Positions 7,685 to 16,789 of a stretch of DNA of 64,000 bases are shown one piece after another; within the stretch, counting starts at the first letter, position 1; each line of letters opens with the position of its first letter. The notes under the pieces are model-generated. The model had not been told where the DNA came from, did no database searches, and saw only the letters and a list, made by a program, of their open reading frames with translations. The translations under genes and the position numbers were made by a program. This DNA is from UBA6054 sp963975575. Lineage in GTDB: Bacteria; Planctomycetota; Phycisphaerae; Phycisphaerales; UBA1924. The stretch spans positions 434,001-498,000 of the forward strand of contig CAXBHL010000001.1 in the NCBI GenBank assembly GCA_963975575.1, written 5' to 3'.

Positions 7685-7762
7685 GGACCGAGCCTATCAG
7701 AATCCCCGCGCCCCCGGCGGGCGGGGGACGGGGGGCGGGCGGCGGGGACGGACCTGCAAACC

Positions 7763-7792
7763 GGGCGGCCCGGTCTTTCGGCCGGACCGCCC
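7763..7792 (-). terminator. Hairpin downstream of the beta-helix gene
   Basis: An 11-bp stem with one mismatch (7763-7773 with 7782-7792) and a 7-base loop, 48 bases beyond the stop of the leftward beta-helix gene. It is GC-rich and lacks a T tract. Confidence 0.45.
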
Positions 7793-7839
7793 GTGGGATT
7801 GCGGTTCATGCTCGTGCCGGGGCCGGGGCCGGCGGTGTG

Positions 7840-9270
7840 TTACGGGCAGCCGGCGTTAAACTCGGCGATGTAGGCCGCCACGTCGAAGAAGTTGAGCACG
7901 CCGAACGGGGCGGCGATGTCGGCCGGCGAGCAGCCGGGGCCCAAGTCCGGCCCGGGCTGGAACTCGTAGGCCCCCAGGTCGATGTTCAGCTCCCACGCGG
8001 GCACGCCGCTGTTGGCGGTGTCGGGGTCATCGAGGTTGCGGACGAGGCCGTCCAGGTCCCTCGCCAGGCCCAGGACCGGGACCTGGGAGGTGGCCGGGGT
8101 GTTGAGCGAGTCGCCCGCGTCGATCGCGGGCGATCCCGCGCCGAGCCGGAAGTCGCCCCCCGCGGCGTCGACGAACATGGGGTCGGCGTCGAAGTTGCCC
8201 GAGGCGTCGGGCGAAGACGGGGCCTCGGGCACGATGGAGTATCGCGGCAGGAAGTTGCCGCTCCCGCCGTGGCTGCCCGGCCCCGGGTTGACCACCACGC
8301 AGTTGAGCAGGCGCGTGATGGAGTCGTTGCGGACGCCCTCGAACGAGTCGTTGTCGCTGCTGTCGGTGTTGTTGACGAAGGTGCAGTTGACGGCGTCGAA
8401 GACCTGCTCGTTGTAGACCACGCCCCCGAACGCGGACGCGTCGTTGCCGGTGAACAGGCAGTTGCTGGCCAGCACCACGTCGCCGTCGGACACCCAGACC
8501 GCCCCGCCGCGGGGCGCGCTGTTGGCGTCGAAGGTGCAGCTTTCGAGCGTGGTGATGTCCTCCAGAACGGCGAGCGCCCCACCCCGCCCGGCGGCCCCGT
8601 TCCCGACGAACGAGCATCCGCGGAACGTCACGGCCGCGCTGACGACCGCCGCGCCCCCGGTGTCGCCCGCCGGGTCGACGCCGTCGCCCGCGGAGTTGCC
8701 CGCAAAGACCGTGTCCTCGACCAGGTGCGGGCCCGTGCCGCGCAGGTCCAGCCCGCCGCCGTCGTCGATGGCCGAGTTGTTCCGCACGACCGACTCGCGC
8801 ATCGTGAGGCTGCGCGATGCGTACACCGCGCCGCCGACGCCGCTGGGCGTGTCCGAGTGGTTGTCCTCGATGATGCAACGCTCGATGATCACCGACGAGT
8901 TGGAGACCGACGTGACCCCCGCCCCCGCGTTGGAGCGCCCGCCGGTGATGGTCAGGTCGCGCAGCGTGACGATCGCCGCGTTGATCGACACGACCTTCCC
9001 GAGCGACTGCCCGAACAGCACCACCTCGCCCGGCGTGTCGGAGCGCCGCAGCGTGATGTCCTTGTTGTCGATCAGCAGGTTCTCCGGGTACAGCCCCGGC
9101 TCGATGACGATCTCGTCCCCGTCCGCCGCCGCCGCGATCGCGGCGGTGACCGTCAGGTGGTCAAACACCCCCAGGCCGGGCCCGACCGTCAGGACGTCGG
9201 CCGCGGCCAGGGGGGCCAGGCCGGCCAGCGAGCACAGGAGCGCGACGGCGGTGGTTCTTCGGACAATCAT
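7840..9270 (-). CDS. Secreted right-handed beta-helix protein with dockerin-like NAGCP tail
   Basis: A 476-residue protein with a signal peptide (MIVRRTTAVALLCSLAGLAPLAAAD). The body is a parallel beta-helix: repeated units such as ITLRRSDTPG, VTLRDLTITGG, SVIIERCIIEDN, LVEDTVFAGN and VTFRGCSFVGNGA, followed by the choice-of-anchor-Q-like ASGNFDADPMFVDAAGGDFRLGAGSPAIDAGD. The last 30 residues (SPADIAAPFGVLNFFDVAAYIAEFNAGCP) form the short dockerin-like tail found on Phycisphaerae surface proteins. GGAGGAATT precedes ATG 9270. It probably acts at the cell surface, perhaps binding polysaccharide. No catalytic site is evident. The tail is shared with the giant protein at 56642-60406. Confidence 0.85.
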   Translation of the reverse strand: MIVRRTTAVALLCSLAGLAPLAAADVLTVGPGLGVFDHLTVTAAIAAAADGDEIVIEPGLYPENLLIDNKDITLRRSDTPGEVVLFGQSLGKVVSINAAIVTLRDLTITGGRSNAGAGVTSVSNSSVIIERCIIEDNHSDTPSGVGGAVYASRSLTMRESVVRNNSAIDDGGGLDLRGTGPHLVEDTVFAGNSAGDGVDPAGDTGGAAVVSAAVTFRGCSFVGNGAAGRGGALAVLEDITTLESCTFDANSAPRGGAVWVSDGDVVLASNCLFTGNDASAFGGVVYNEQVFDAVNCTFVNNTDSSDNDSFEGVRNDSITRLLNCVVVNPGPGSHGGSGNFLPRYSIVPEAPSSPDASGNFDADPMFVDAAGGDFRLGAGSPAIDAGDSLNTPATSQVPVLGLARDLDGLVRNLDDPDTANSGVPAWELNIDLGAYEFQPGPDLGPGCSPADIAAPFGVLNFFDVAAYIAEFNAGCP

Positions 9271-9455
9271 GGCAATTCCTCCGTGTGATGGGTTCGTTCC
9301 GGTGTGGTTCTGCCAACAACGCGACGAACGGGCCCGGCGCGCCAGATCCCCGGCGAGTTTTCCGGTCCATCCCCGCCTCCGGGCCCGCGATTTGCCGAAC
9401 AGTGGGGGGGTGAAAGGCCCGAAGATCTGATACGATCCGGCGTGGGAGACTCGGT

Positions 9456-10076
9456 GTGGCGACGATCGATCCATCAGCGGTCAGCAGCATGCTCAACCGG
9501 ACCATGTCCGGCGAGCCCGACGCCGAACGCGATCTCTGCGGCCTGATCCACGACGAGCTGCACCGCATCGCCGAACGCCTGATGGCGCACGAGCGCGACG
9601 ACCACACCCTCCAGCCCACGGCGCTCGTCAACGAGGCGTACCTGCGCCTCGCCGAGCAGGCGACCGACGACCCGGCCTGCCGCGATCACTTCCTCGCGCT
9701 GGCCGCTCGGGTGATGCGCCACGTGCTGGTGGACCACGCCCGCGGGCGCAACCGGCTCAAGCGGGGCGGGGGCGCCGGGGCCCGCGTCTCGCTGACCATG
9801 GCCGAGGGCGATCAGCCCCGCGAGACCGAGCCCGACGAGCTCCTCGCCGTGCACGAGGCCCTCGCCCGGCTCGAGCGCCTGGACGAGCGCAAGGCCAGGC
9901 TGGTCGAGATGCGGTTCTTCGGGGGCCTGAGCGAGGCCGACGCCGCACGGATTTTGGGCATCTCGCGGGCCACCGCCTCGACCGACTGGCGCTTCGCCCG
10001 GGCCTGGTTGATCCGCGAGTTGGGCCCGGACGCGGCTGATCCCGCGCCTGCGCCCGCCGGGCCGGCCGGCGACTGA
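9456..10076 (+). CDS. ECF-family RNA polymerase sigma factor
   Basis: A 206-residue sigma factor of the ECF type common in planctomycetes (PF07638 style). Region 2 is the segment LHRIAERLMAHERDDHTLQPTALVNEAYLRLAEQ, continuing into ALAARVMRHVLVDHARGRNRLKR. Region 4 is the helix-turn-helix VEMRFFGGLSEADAARILGISRATASTDWRFARAWL. GTG 9456 follows GGGAGA at a good distance. It is divergent from the beta-helix gene (185 bases between starts). No anti-sigma factor is adjacent, so how it is controlled is not visible. Confidence 0.9.
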   Translation: MATIDPSAVSSMLNRTMSGEPDAERDLCGLIHDELHRIAERLMAHERDDHTLQPTALVNEAYLRLAEQATDDPACRDHFLALAARVMRHVLVDHARGRNRLKRGGGAGARVSLTMAEGDQPRETEPDELLAVHEALARLERLDERKARLVEMRFFGGLSEADAARILGISRATASTDWRFARAWLIRELGPDAADPAPAPAGPAGD

Positions 10077-10202
10077 GCCGGGGGGGAACCCAAGCCATCA
10101 CCAAAGGGGGGATCCGCCGCGGGGCGGGCGCGGTTCGTGCGCCATGATCGGTGCATGATAGGGTCAGATTGTCCACAGTTTGTGAAGAATGGGGCGACGG
10201 TC

Positions 10203-10231
10203 TTGCATTGTGGGTCGAAGTGGGCGAGAAT
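10203..10231 (+). promoter_or_regulatory. Candidate mraZ promoter with MraZ boxes
   Basis: Two direct TGGG repeats start at 10211 and 10221, a 10-base period like the TGGG-N repeats bound by MraZ in front of mraZ in other bacteria. They sit inside the spacer of a weak promoter: TTGCAT at 10203-10208 and GAGAAT at 10226-10231 with 17 bases between. MraZ bound here could block its own promoter. The rest of 10077-10395 holds no gene; it has one TTGTCCACA (10169-10177) resembling a DnaA box. Confidence 0.45.
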
Positions 10232-10395
10232 CCCACGCATGCCCTCGCGGGGACCGCGGGGGTGGGCACGTCAGACGCACAGGGAACGGGACCACCAACG
10301 GCAGGAGGCCTTCTTCATGGGACATCGGTCGCAGGCGGTCCTCGTGTCGACGCAACAACCCCGGGCAACCGGGCGGGCAGCGGGAGAGAGCAGTC

Positions 10396-10857
10396 GTGAT
10401 CTTCACCGGACAGGCCGAGGCGACGATCGACGCGAAGTCGAGGCTTGCCATCCCGGCCAAGTTCCGGTCTCGCTGGGATCCGGAAAAGGACGGCTCGACC
10501 TGGTTCTGCGTCCCGTGGGTCAAGACCAACAGCCTGCGCCTGTACCCGGAGCGGGTCTACGAGGAACTCTTCCGGGCCGGTCGGCGCGATCCGAGCCTGA
10601 CGCCCGATCAGGACCAGGCCGACCTGGAGCTGATCCTGCATTCCGCGACCGAGCAGGTCGACGTGGACGCGAACAACCGCATCCGGCTGGTGTCGTGGCA
10701 GGTCGAGGCGCTGGGCTTGCCCGGCGAGGTGATGGTGCTTGGGGCCGGCGACCGGCTCGAGGTGCGTTCGCGCGGGGCCTGGCAGGCCGAGTTCAAGGAC
10801 AAACTGGGCGCGATGGCGTCGCTGGCCGATCGGCTCGGCGGTCGGGCGCGTCCATAA
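10396..10857 (+). CDS. mraZ: MraZ transcriptional regulator
   Basis: A 153-residue two-domain MraZ. Each half carries the family's DxxxR motif: TIDAKSRLAIPAKFR near residue 10 and VDANNRIRLVSWQ near residue 86. GTG 10396 gives a start two residues from the usual MraZ beginning and follows GGGAGAG. MraZ is a DNA-binding regulator that in most bacteria is the first gene of the division and cell-wall cluster, next to rsmH (mraW). Here no dcw gene follows within the window; the next genes are pseudopilins. Confidence 0.93.
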   Translation: MIFTGQAEATIDAKSRLAIPAKFRSRWDPEKDGSTWFCVPWVKTNSLRLYPERVYEELFRAGRRDPSLTPDQDQADLELILHSATEQVDVDANNRIRLVSWQVEALGLPGEVMVLGAGDRLEVRSRGAWQAEFKDKLGAMASLADRLGGRARP

Positions 10858-11099
10858 AGAAGGAAAGCACGGACGCACGGTGGGGGACGGATCCCCGCGG
10901 GGCAGTTCAGAAGATGGATTGATGTGTGCCCCCCGGTCGGACGCAAGGCCGCGTCCGGGACGGGGGTCCGGGTGAGAGCCCGGAGACATCTTGGAGGCCA
11001 ACGGGGGCGGGCGAGCACCGACCCACCAAGGAAGGCGGGATCCGCAGGGACGCGGAACCCATCGGACCGCTCGACCGAGCGCACCCCGGCAGGCCCTTT

Positions 11100-11139
11100 G
11101 AACGACCGCCCGACCCACCACCGGGCGGTTGTTCGTTTT
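11100..11139 (+). terminator. Rho-independent terminator
   Basis: A 13-bp stem with one G.U pair (11100-11112 with 11122-11134), a 9-base loop, then TTTTT. It ends the transcript that contains mraZ and the 240-base untranslated stretch behind it. Confidence 0.8.
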
Positions 11140-11146
11140 TGGGGGA

Positions 11147-11178
11147 AGGCACGCAGGCACGCAGGCACGAAGGCACGG
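11147..11178. repeat. 8-bp tandem repeat, four units
   Basis: Four direct copies of AGGCACGC (the last two end in GA and GG), followed by a G-rich run to about 11200. It is a short sequence repeat between the terminator and the first pseudopilin gene and could vary in copy number between strains. Confidence 0.7.
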
Positions 11179-11316
11179 AGGGGGGAGGGGGGGGAAGCGG
11201 GGCGGCGCGGCCATTTTGGACCGGCGGGTGAGGTGAATGGCCAAGAAATCGCGGAACTGATCGCCGGGCATGTGCGGATCGGGCGGGCAACCTGGGGACG
11301 ACAGGGAGTTGACGCG

Positions 11317-12390
11317 ATGCGAAAGAGAAGCGGATTCACGCTGCTGGAGACGGCGGCGGTCGTGGGTGTGGTTTCGCTGCTGGTGGGGGTGCTGGCGCCG
11401 GCCGTCAAGATGACGCGCTCGCAGGCCCGCGGCGTGGGCAGCGCGGCCAACCTGATGTTCATCGGGCAGGGCTCTGCGATGTACGCTCAGGACCACGGGG
11501 GGCGGATCTTTTCGTTCACCTGGATGGGTCCGCGGGGCGATGAGACGTTCACGACGTTCGAAATGCCCGACGGGAAGTCTCGGAGTGCGTTCAACGACAT
11601 GGAAGCCGCCGCGTGGCAACAGACCGAGATACTGATGCGATGGACGGGCCGCACCACCGGCCCCGAACGCTTCCAAAACTCGGTGAATCGCATCCCGCAG
11701 AAACGGACAATCCTGCTGGTGCTGCAGGACTATCTCAACCGACCCTTCGCTGACGCGATGGTGGCCGACCCCGCCGATGCGAACCTGTTGCAATGGCAGT
11801 CAAACCCCACGGACATCACGCGAACGAACGGCATCCCGTACGCGCCCGGTTCCGACACCGCCGGCTACGACGATCCGAATGGTTGGACGGACGTCGGCGT
11901 GCGTCAGCGGTGGGCCTACACCTCCAGCTATCACACCACGATCTCTGCCTGGCAGGGCGACGGGCGATTCGGACAGCCGGTCTACACACCCGTGGCGGAC
12001 ACGCCGCATTTGTTCGCGGGCGGGTCAAACGTCCGGCATGCCGAGGGGCGCAACTACGCGGAGGTTGCGTTCCCCAGCTCGAAGGTCCACTTCTACGAAG
12101 AGTTCGACCGCGAGCAGGCGGGCTCGCCGTACTTCGCGTACGACCACGCCCGCCCGGACAAGCTCATGTTCGACGGGGCGCTCAACGACCGGCCCTCGGG
12201 CGACGCTCGTCCTTCGTGGAACGCGAACTTCGGCAAACAGGAGTGGCGACAAAAATACGTTCCTCTGCACACCTTCCCGCTGCCGCTGGGTGGCTTCGGT
12301 GATCCCACCCTCCTGAGCCAGCGGTACCGCTGGACGCTCGGGGGCCTGAAGGGCATCGACTACGTACCGGGACCGTTCATGGCCCCGTGA
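11317..12390 (+). CDS. Prepilin-like protein, tandem copy 1
   Basis: A 357-residue type IV pilin-like (pseudopilin) protein. The N-terminus MRKRSGFTLLETAAVVGVVSLLVGVLAPAV has the prepilin peptidase site after Gly6, then FTLLE with Glu at mature position 5, and the hydrophobic alpha-1 helix. The large C-terminal domain carries conserved blocks shared with the next two genes: IGQGSAMYAQDHGGR, HFYEEFDREQAGSPYFAYDHARP and DPTLLSQRYRW. The protein would be processed by a prepilin peptidase and held at the inner membrane or in a pseudopilus. ATG 11317 is preceded by GGGAG. It is the most divergent of the three tandem copies. Confidence 0.88.
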   Translation: MRKRSGFTLLETAAVVGVVSLLVGVLAPAVKMTRSQARGVGSAANLMFIGQGSAMYAQDHGGRIFSFTWMGPRGDETFTTFEMPDGKSRSAFNDMEAAAWQQTEILMRWTGRTTGPERFQNSVNRIPQKRTILLVLQDYLNRPFADAMVADPADANLLQWQSNPTDITRTNGIPYAPGSDTAGYDDPNGWTDVGVRQRWAYTSSYHTTISAWQGDGRFGQPVYTPVADTPHLFAGGSNVRHAEGRNYAEVAFPSSKVHFYEEFDREQAGSPYFAYDHARPDKLMFDGALNDRPSGDARPSWNANFGKQEWRQKYVPLHTFPLPLGGFGDPTLLSQRYRWTLGGLKGIDYVPGPFMAP

Positions 12391-13703
12391 GAATCGCGGC
12401 CAACGCACACAAGCAAACAGGGATGACAAAGGAGCAACCGGCATGAAGTTGAGAAGCGGATTCACGCTCTTGGAAACGGCGGCGGTGCTGGCAATCGGCT
12501 CGCTGCTGGTGGGTGTCATGGCCCCGGCGGTGAAGATGAGCCGCTCGCAGGCCCGCGGCGTGGGCAGCGCGGCCAACCTGCTGTTCATCGGGCAGGGGTC
12601 GGCGATGTACGCCCAGGACAACGGCGGAAGGCTGTTCACATACACATGGGCCGGACCACTCCCGGGGCGTCCTCCCACTTTCTTCCTCATGCCGGACGGA
12701 AAGACGCGCAGTGCGTTTACAGATCAAGAGGCGGCATCATGGCAGAACACCGAGATTCTCATGCGTCGGACGGGACGGCTCTTTGGTGACGATCGCGTCC
12801 AGAACTTTGCAGGTCGATGGCCGCATCTTCGGTATTCCCACCTGGTGTTGATGGACTATCTGGGATCGACGTTTCCATCCGCGTTGTTTGTGGACCCGAT
12901 GGACAAAAACCTCCTTGGCTGGCAGGGCAATCCGGCAGATATCTCGTCGGATAACCACATCCCCTATGCCCCGGGGTCTGTTGTCGATCCCGGGTACGAC
13001 ACCTCTGGGTGGTCGATAGTCGGAATCCGTCAGCGATGGGCGTTTGGATCGAGTTATCAGCGTACGACGTCAGCTTGGAATCAGGATGGAGTCGATTGGG
13101 CGCCCATGTCCCCGGTTCCTTTGACTCCACATCTCATTTTGGGCAGCGCCTACGTACCGCTTCACGAGGGACGATTTTTCTCCGAGATCGCTTTCCCGAG
13201 CAGCAAAGTGCATTTCTTTGAGGAGTTCGACCGCGAGCAGGCGGGCAGCCCGTACTTCGCCTACGACCACGCCCGCCCGACCAAGCTGATGTTCGACGGC
13301 TCGCTCAACGACAGCCCATCTGGCGAAGCCCGGCCCTCGTGGAACCCCGCCATCGTGAAGCAGGAGTGGCGGCAGACCTACGTCCCGCTGCACACCTTCC
13401 CCTTGCCTCAGGGCGGCTTCGGCGACCCCACCCTGCTGAGCCAGCGTTACCGCTGGACGATGGGCGGGCTCAAGGGCATCGACTACGTGCCCGGACCGAT
13501 CATGGCCCCGTGAGAATCGCGGCCAACGCACGCAGGTAAGCAGGGACGATGAAGGAGCAACCGGCATGAAGTTGAGAAGCGGATTCACGCTCTTGGAAAC
13601 GGCGGCGGTGCTGGCAATCGGCTCGCTGCTGGTGGGTGTCATGGCCCCGGCGGTGAAGATGAGCCGCTCGCAGGCCCGCGGCGTGGGCAGCGCGGCCAAT
13701 CTG
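12388..13703 (+). repeat. Tandem duplication unit of the pseudopilin genes
   Basis: The 3' end of copy 1, the spacer after it and the 5' end of copy 2 recur almost base for base after copy 2 (compare 12388-12580 with 13511-13703). In both, the stop is followed by the same GAGAATCGCGGCC spacer start, the same GGAGCAACCGGC site before the ATG, and about 130 identical coding bases. The identity shows recent unequal duplication or gene conversion. The middle thirds of the genes are much more different. Confidence 0.8.
12443..13513 (+). CDS. Prepilin-like protein, tandem copy 2
   Basis: A 356-residue paralogue of the previous gene with the N-terminus MKLRSGFTLLETAAVLAIGSLLVG: cleavage after Gly6, Glu at mature position 5. 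GGAGCAACCGGC precedes the ATG. Its first 180 bases and its last 280 bases are nearly identical to those of copy 3, while residues of about 75-260 differ (insert-like changes around PPTFFLM and the GYDTSGWS region). The middle also shows looser, more AT-tolerant codon use than the ends. It probably lies in one transcript with copies 1 and 3 (52-base spacers). The ligand or role of the variable domain is unknown. Confidence 0.88.
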   Translation: MKLRSGFTLLETAAVLAIGSLLVGVMAPAVKMSRSQARGVGSAANLLFIGQGSAMYAQDNGGRLFTYTWAGPLPGRPPTFFLMPDGKTRSAFTDQEAASWQNTEILMRRTGRLFGDDRVQNFAGRWPHLRYSHLVLMDYLGSTFPSALFVDPMDKNLLGWQGNPADISSDNHIPYAPGSVVDPGYDTSGWSIVGIRQRWAFGSSYQRTTSAWNQDGVDWAPMSPVPLTPHLILGSAYVPLHEGRFFSEIAFPSSKVHFFEEFDREQAGSPYFAYDHARPTKLMFDGSLNDSPSGEARPSWNPAIVKQEWRQTYVPLHTFPLPQGGFGDPTLLSQRYRWTMGGLKGIDYVPGPIMAP

Positions 13704-14642
13704 ATGTTCATCGGACAGGGGTCGGGGATGTACGCCCAGGACAACGGCGGAAGGCTGTTCACATACACGTGGGCCGGGCCGACCCCCGGACAAGGCATGG
13801 TGTTCTTTCTCATGCCTGACGGAAAGACACGGAGTGCGTTCTCTCATCAAGAGGCAGCATCATGGCAGAACACCGAGATTCTCATGCGTCAGACGGGGCG
13901 GCTCTTCGGCGACGACCGCATTCTCAACTTCTCAGGCCGGCTCGTCCACCGACGGTACTCGCACCTGCCGCTCATGGACTACCTCGGGCAACCTTTCCCA
14001 TCCATATTGTTTGCGGATCCAGCGGATGCGAACCTGATCCAGTGGCAGGCGAGCCCGGCCGACATTTCCTTGGCGAACAACATCCCGTATGCGGCGGGAT
14101 CAGAACCCGAGCCCGGTCACGACGATCCCGATGGCTGGGATAGTGACGGCCTTCGGCAGCGATGGGCCTTTGGATCGAGCTATCAACGGACCACATCCGC
14201 GTGGAACACAGACGGCATCGGCGGCTCGCCCACCTATTACCCGTTTGCTGGCACTCCACATCTCATGTCTGGCAGCAACAGCGTACCGCTTCCCGATGGC
14301 CGCTTCGTCTCGGAGATCGCGTTCCCGAGCGCCAAAGTTCATTTCTTTGAGGAGTTCGACCGCGAGCAGGCAGGTAGTCCGTACTTCGCTTATGACCATG
14401 CCCGCCCGACCAAGCTGATGTTCGACGGCTCGATCAACGACCGGCCATCGGGCGAGGCCCGGCCGTCGTGGAACCCGAACAACGGCAAGCAGGAATGGCG
14501 TCAGACCTACGTGCCCATCCACACATTCCCGCTGCCGCTGGGTGGCCTGGGCGACCCCACCCTGCTCAGCCAGCGCTACCGATGGACACTGGGCGGGCTC
14601 AAGGGCATCGACTACGTGCCGGGACCGTTGATGGTGCCTTGA
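13566..14642 (+). CDS. Prepilin-like protein, tandem copy 3
   Basis: A 358-residue paralogue, the third of the array, with the same class III-like prepilin leader and the same conserved C-terminal blocks (EEFDREQAGSPYFAYDHARP, RPSGEARPSWNPN, QEWRQTYVP). It ends the array and is followed within 40 bases by a strong bidirectional terminator. No pilus ATPase, platform protein or prepilin peptidase is nearby, so it must rely on machinery encoded elsewhere. As in copy 2, the central part has AT-richer codons and differs most. Confidence 0.88.
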   Translation: MKLRSGFTLLETAAVLAIGSLLVGVMAPAVKMSRSQARGVGSAANLMFIGQGSGMYAQDNGGRLFTYTWAGPTPGQGMVFFLMPDGKTRSAFSHQEAASWQNTEILMRQTGRLFGDDRILNFSGRLVHRRYSHLPLMDYLGQPFPSILFADPADANLIQWQASPADISLANNIPYAAGSEPEPGHDDPDGWDSDGLRQRWAFGSSYQRTTSAWNTDGIGGSPTYYPFAGTPHLMSGSNSVPLPDGRFVSEIAFPSAKVHFFEEFDREQAGSPYFAYDHARPTKLMFDGSINDRPSGEARPSWNPNNGKQEWRQTYVPIHTFPLPLGGLGDPTLLSQRYRWTLGGLKGIDYVPGPLMVP

Positions 14643-14674
14643 CGTTTTGACCAAGCCGGTGAGGAACCCCAAAC

Positions 14675-14709
14675 AAGAAAACGCCCGCGGGTCACGCGGG
14701 CGTTTTCTT
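14675..14709. terminator. Bidirectional rho-independent terminator
   Basis: A 15-bp perfect stem (14675-14689 with 14695-14709) with AAGAAAA on the left and TTTTCTT on the right, between the pseudopilin array (+) and the cyclophilin gene (-). It can stop transcription from both sides. Confidence 0.9.
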
Positions 14710-14745
14710 CTATCCGGAAGCTGGTCGGCCGGGGGTGGGGGCCGA

Positions 14746-15444
<699 letters not shown>

Positions 15445-15681
15445 GGGATACTCCCGTGGACGGGGGTGAGGGTTTGGCTGGACAAATCCCGGGATTATAG
15501 GGGCCCGGTCGGTCGGGGTTGCCGCCGGCGTCGCGGGTTCTCGGGCCGGTTCTCGGTCGTTCGAGCGGGCACGGCGGGCGCGACCGGGAGACTCGAAGGC
15601 CGAACCATCCCCCAAGGCCCGGCGCCGTTGGCCCCGGGGCGCGTCGGTTCCGATGATCACTCCTTCGAGGAGGCGGTCCGC

Positions 15682-16200
15682 ATGCACGGTTCAGCGCTGG
15701 AAATCGGGTCCGATCGCGGGGTTGGGCGACCAATCTCCCGCGATCGGGGCTTCACCCTCGTCGAGATCCTCGTGGTGGTGGTGATCCTGGGCATCCTGGC
15801 CGCGGTGGTGGTGCCGGCGTTCAGCGGGGCGACCGAGGAATCGCGCAAGGGCGCGTTCATCGCGGACCTCAAGAGCCTGGCCGACGCCGCGGAGGTCGTG
15901 GCCGCCCGCACGGGGCGGTACCCGGCCGACTCGGGCAGCGGGCAGTTCCCGCCGGAGCTGGACGGGTACATCCGCGAGGAGGACTGGACCCGCGGCACCC
16001 CGATCGGCGGGGTGTGGGACATCGAGCTGAACGAGAACGGCGTGACCTCGGCGATCGGGGTCCACTTCATGAACGTGCCCGTGCCCGAGGACGCGTTCAT
16101 GGAGGACATCGACACCCGCATCGACGACGGCGACCTCGACACCGGCGTGTTCCGGCGTCTGACCGACGCGAGCCGTTTCTACTGGGTGATCGAGGAGTAG
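15682..16200 (+). CDS. Prepilin-like protein (GspG-type)
   Basis: A 172-residue pseudopilin. A long basic leader of about 22 residues precedes DRGFTLVEILVVVVILGILAAVVVPAF, with cleavage after the Gly of RG-FTLVE. The body (KSLADAAEVVAARTGRYPADSGSGQFPPELDGYI) follows the major-pseudopilin layout, with a GVWDIELNENG strand, as in GspG-like proteins of type II secretion. GAGGAGG precedes ATG 15682. The gene is 1 base from the convergent flavin-reductase stop. No other type II secretion gene is in the window. Confidence 0.88.
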   Translation: MHGSALEIGSDRGVGRPISRDRGFTLVEILVVVVILGILAAVVVPAFSGATEESRKGAFIADLKSLADAAEVVAARTGRYPADSGSGQFPPELDGYIREEDWTRGTPIGGVWDIELNENGVTSAIGVHFMNVPVPEDAFMEDIDTRIDDGDLDTGVFRRLTDASRFYWVIEE

Positions 16201-16201
16201 C

Positions 16202-16711
16202 TCAGGCGTCGCCGCGCAGGCGGATGGCGACGACCTGGCCCACGAACAGCTCGTGCTCGGACTCGAGGTCGAAGTGGCGGGCGATCTGGCAGTCGAACCA
16301 GGCCGCGCAGCGGTCGAGGATGGGCGACCCGGTGGCCATGTGCAGGTCGGGGAAGGGGTCGAACGGGTCGGTCACGTCCGGGTCGACGCGGGGCGAGACG
16401 GCCGTGTCCGCGAACCGGAAGCGCTTGTGGATCAGCCGGTCGTCGGGATCGACCAGCCCCAGCGCGAAGCAGCGGGAGTCGCGGATGATCGGGTCGATCG
16501 CGTGGCCCTTGCGGCAGGCCACGACCACCATGGGCGGCTCATGCGAGGCGACGAGGATGCCGTTGACCAGCACGCCCGCCCGGTCGCCCTCGTAGGCGCT
16601 GGTCATCAGGCAGGTGGTCCCCGGGATGAACGACAGGGCGCGAGCGGCCACTTCCGGGTCCAATGGGGCCGCCGGTCCGGTGCCGTTGTAGTTGCCCGCG
16701 TAATCGTGCAC
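16202..16711 (-). CDS. Flavin reductase-like FMN-binding protein
   Basis: A 169-residue protein of the flavin reductase-like family (PF01613). The FMN-binding pattern is visible: PGTTCLMTSAYEGDRAGVLVNG at residues 30-51, then PMVVVACRKGHAIDPIIRDSRCFALGLV, and the C-terminal DCQIARHFDLESEHELFVGQVVAI. GTG 16711 is chosen for GGAGGGA about 10 bases upstream. Such proteins reduce FMN with NAD(P)H or carry flavin for a partner monooxygenase; no partner is adjacent. It is convergent with the GspG-like gene. Confidence 0.85.
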   Translation of the reverse strand: MHDYAGNYNGTGPAAPLDPEVAARALSFIPGTTCLMTSAYEGDRAGVLVNGILVASHEPPMVVVACRKGHAIDPIIRDSRCFALGLVDPDDRLIHKRFRFADTAVSPRVDPDVTDPFDPFPDLHMATGSPILDRCAAWFDCQIARHFDLESEHELFVGQVVAIRLRGDA

Positions 16712-16789
16712 TGCGTCCGGTCCCTCCGGGGGGCTGATTGGGTATCGGCCGATCTCCTTACCCAGTAGATCGATACGCCCGAATCGGGG

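Larger units (their letters stand above)
10858..11316 (+). other. Gene-free GC-rich interval between mraZ and the pseudopilin array
   Basis: This 459-base stretch has no convincing reading frame. It contains many small GC-rich hairpins (for example around 10958-10973, 10966-10985 and 11041-11060). A terminator follows at 11100-11139, then an 8-bp tandem repeat at 11147-11178 and a G-run at about 11177-11200. I looked for RNase P RNA, tmRNA, SRP RNA and known riboswitches and saw none. It may be the 3' leader of the mraZ transcript or an unrecognised structured RNA. Confidence 0.4.

Noticed and set aside
10169..10177. DnaA box TTGTCCACA as sign of a replication origin
   Set aside because: One box only, with no cluster, AT-rich unwinding region or dnaA/dnaN gene; it may be chance.
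10930..10985. c-di-GMP riboswitch-like string GGACGCAAGGCC
   Set aside because: The first conserved half of the GEMM aptamer is missing and the rest does not align.
12759..14259. Diversity-generating retroelement as source of the variable pseudopilin middles
   Set aside because: No reverse transcriptase or template repeat is present, and differences are not limited to adenine positions.
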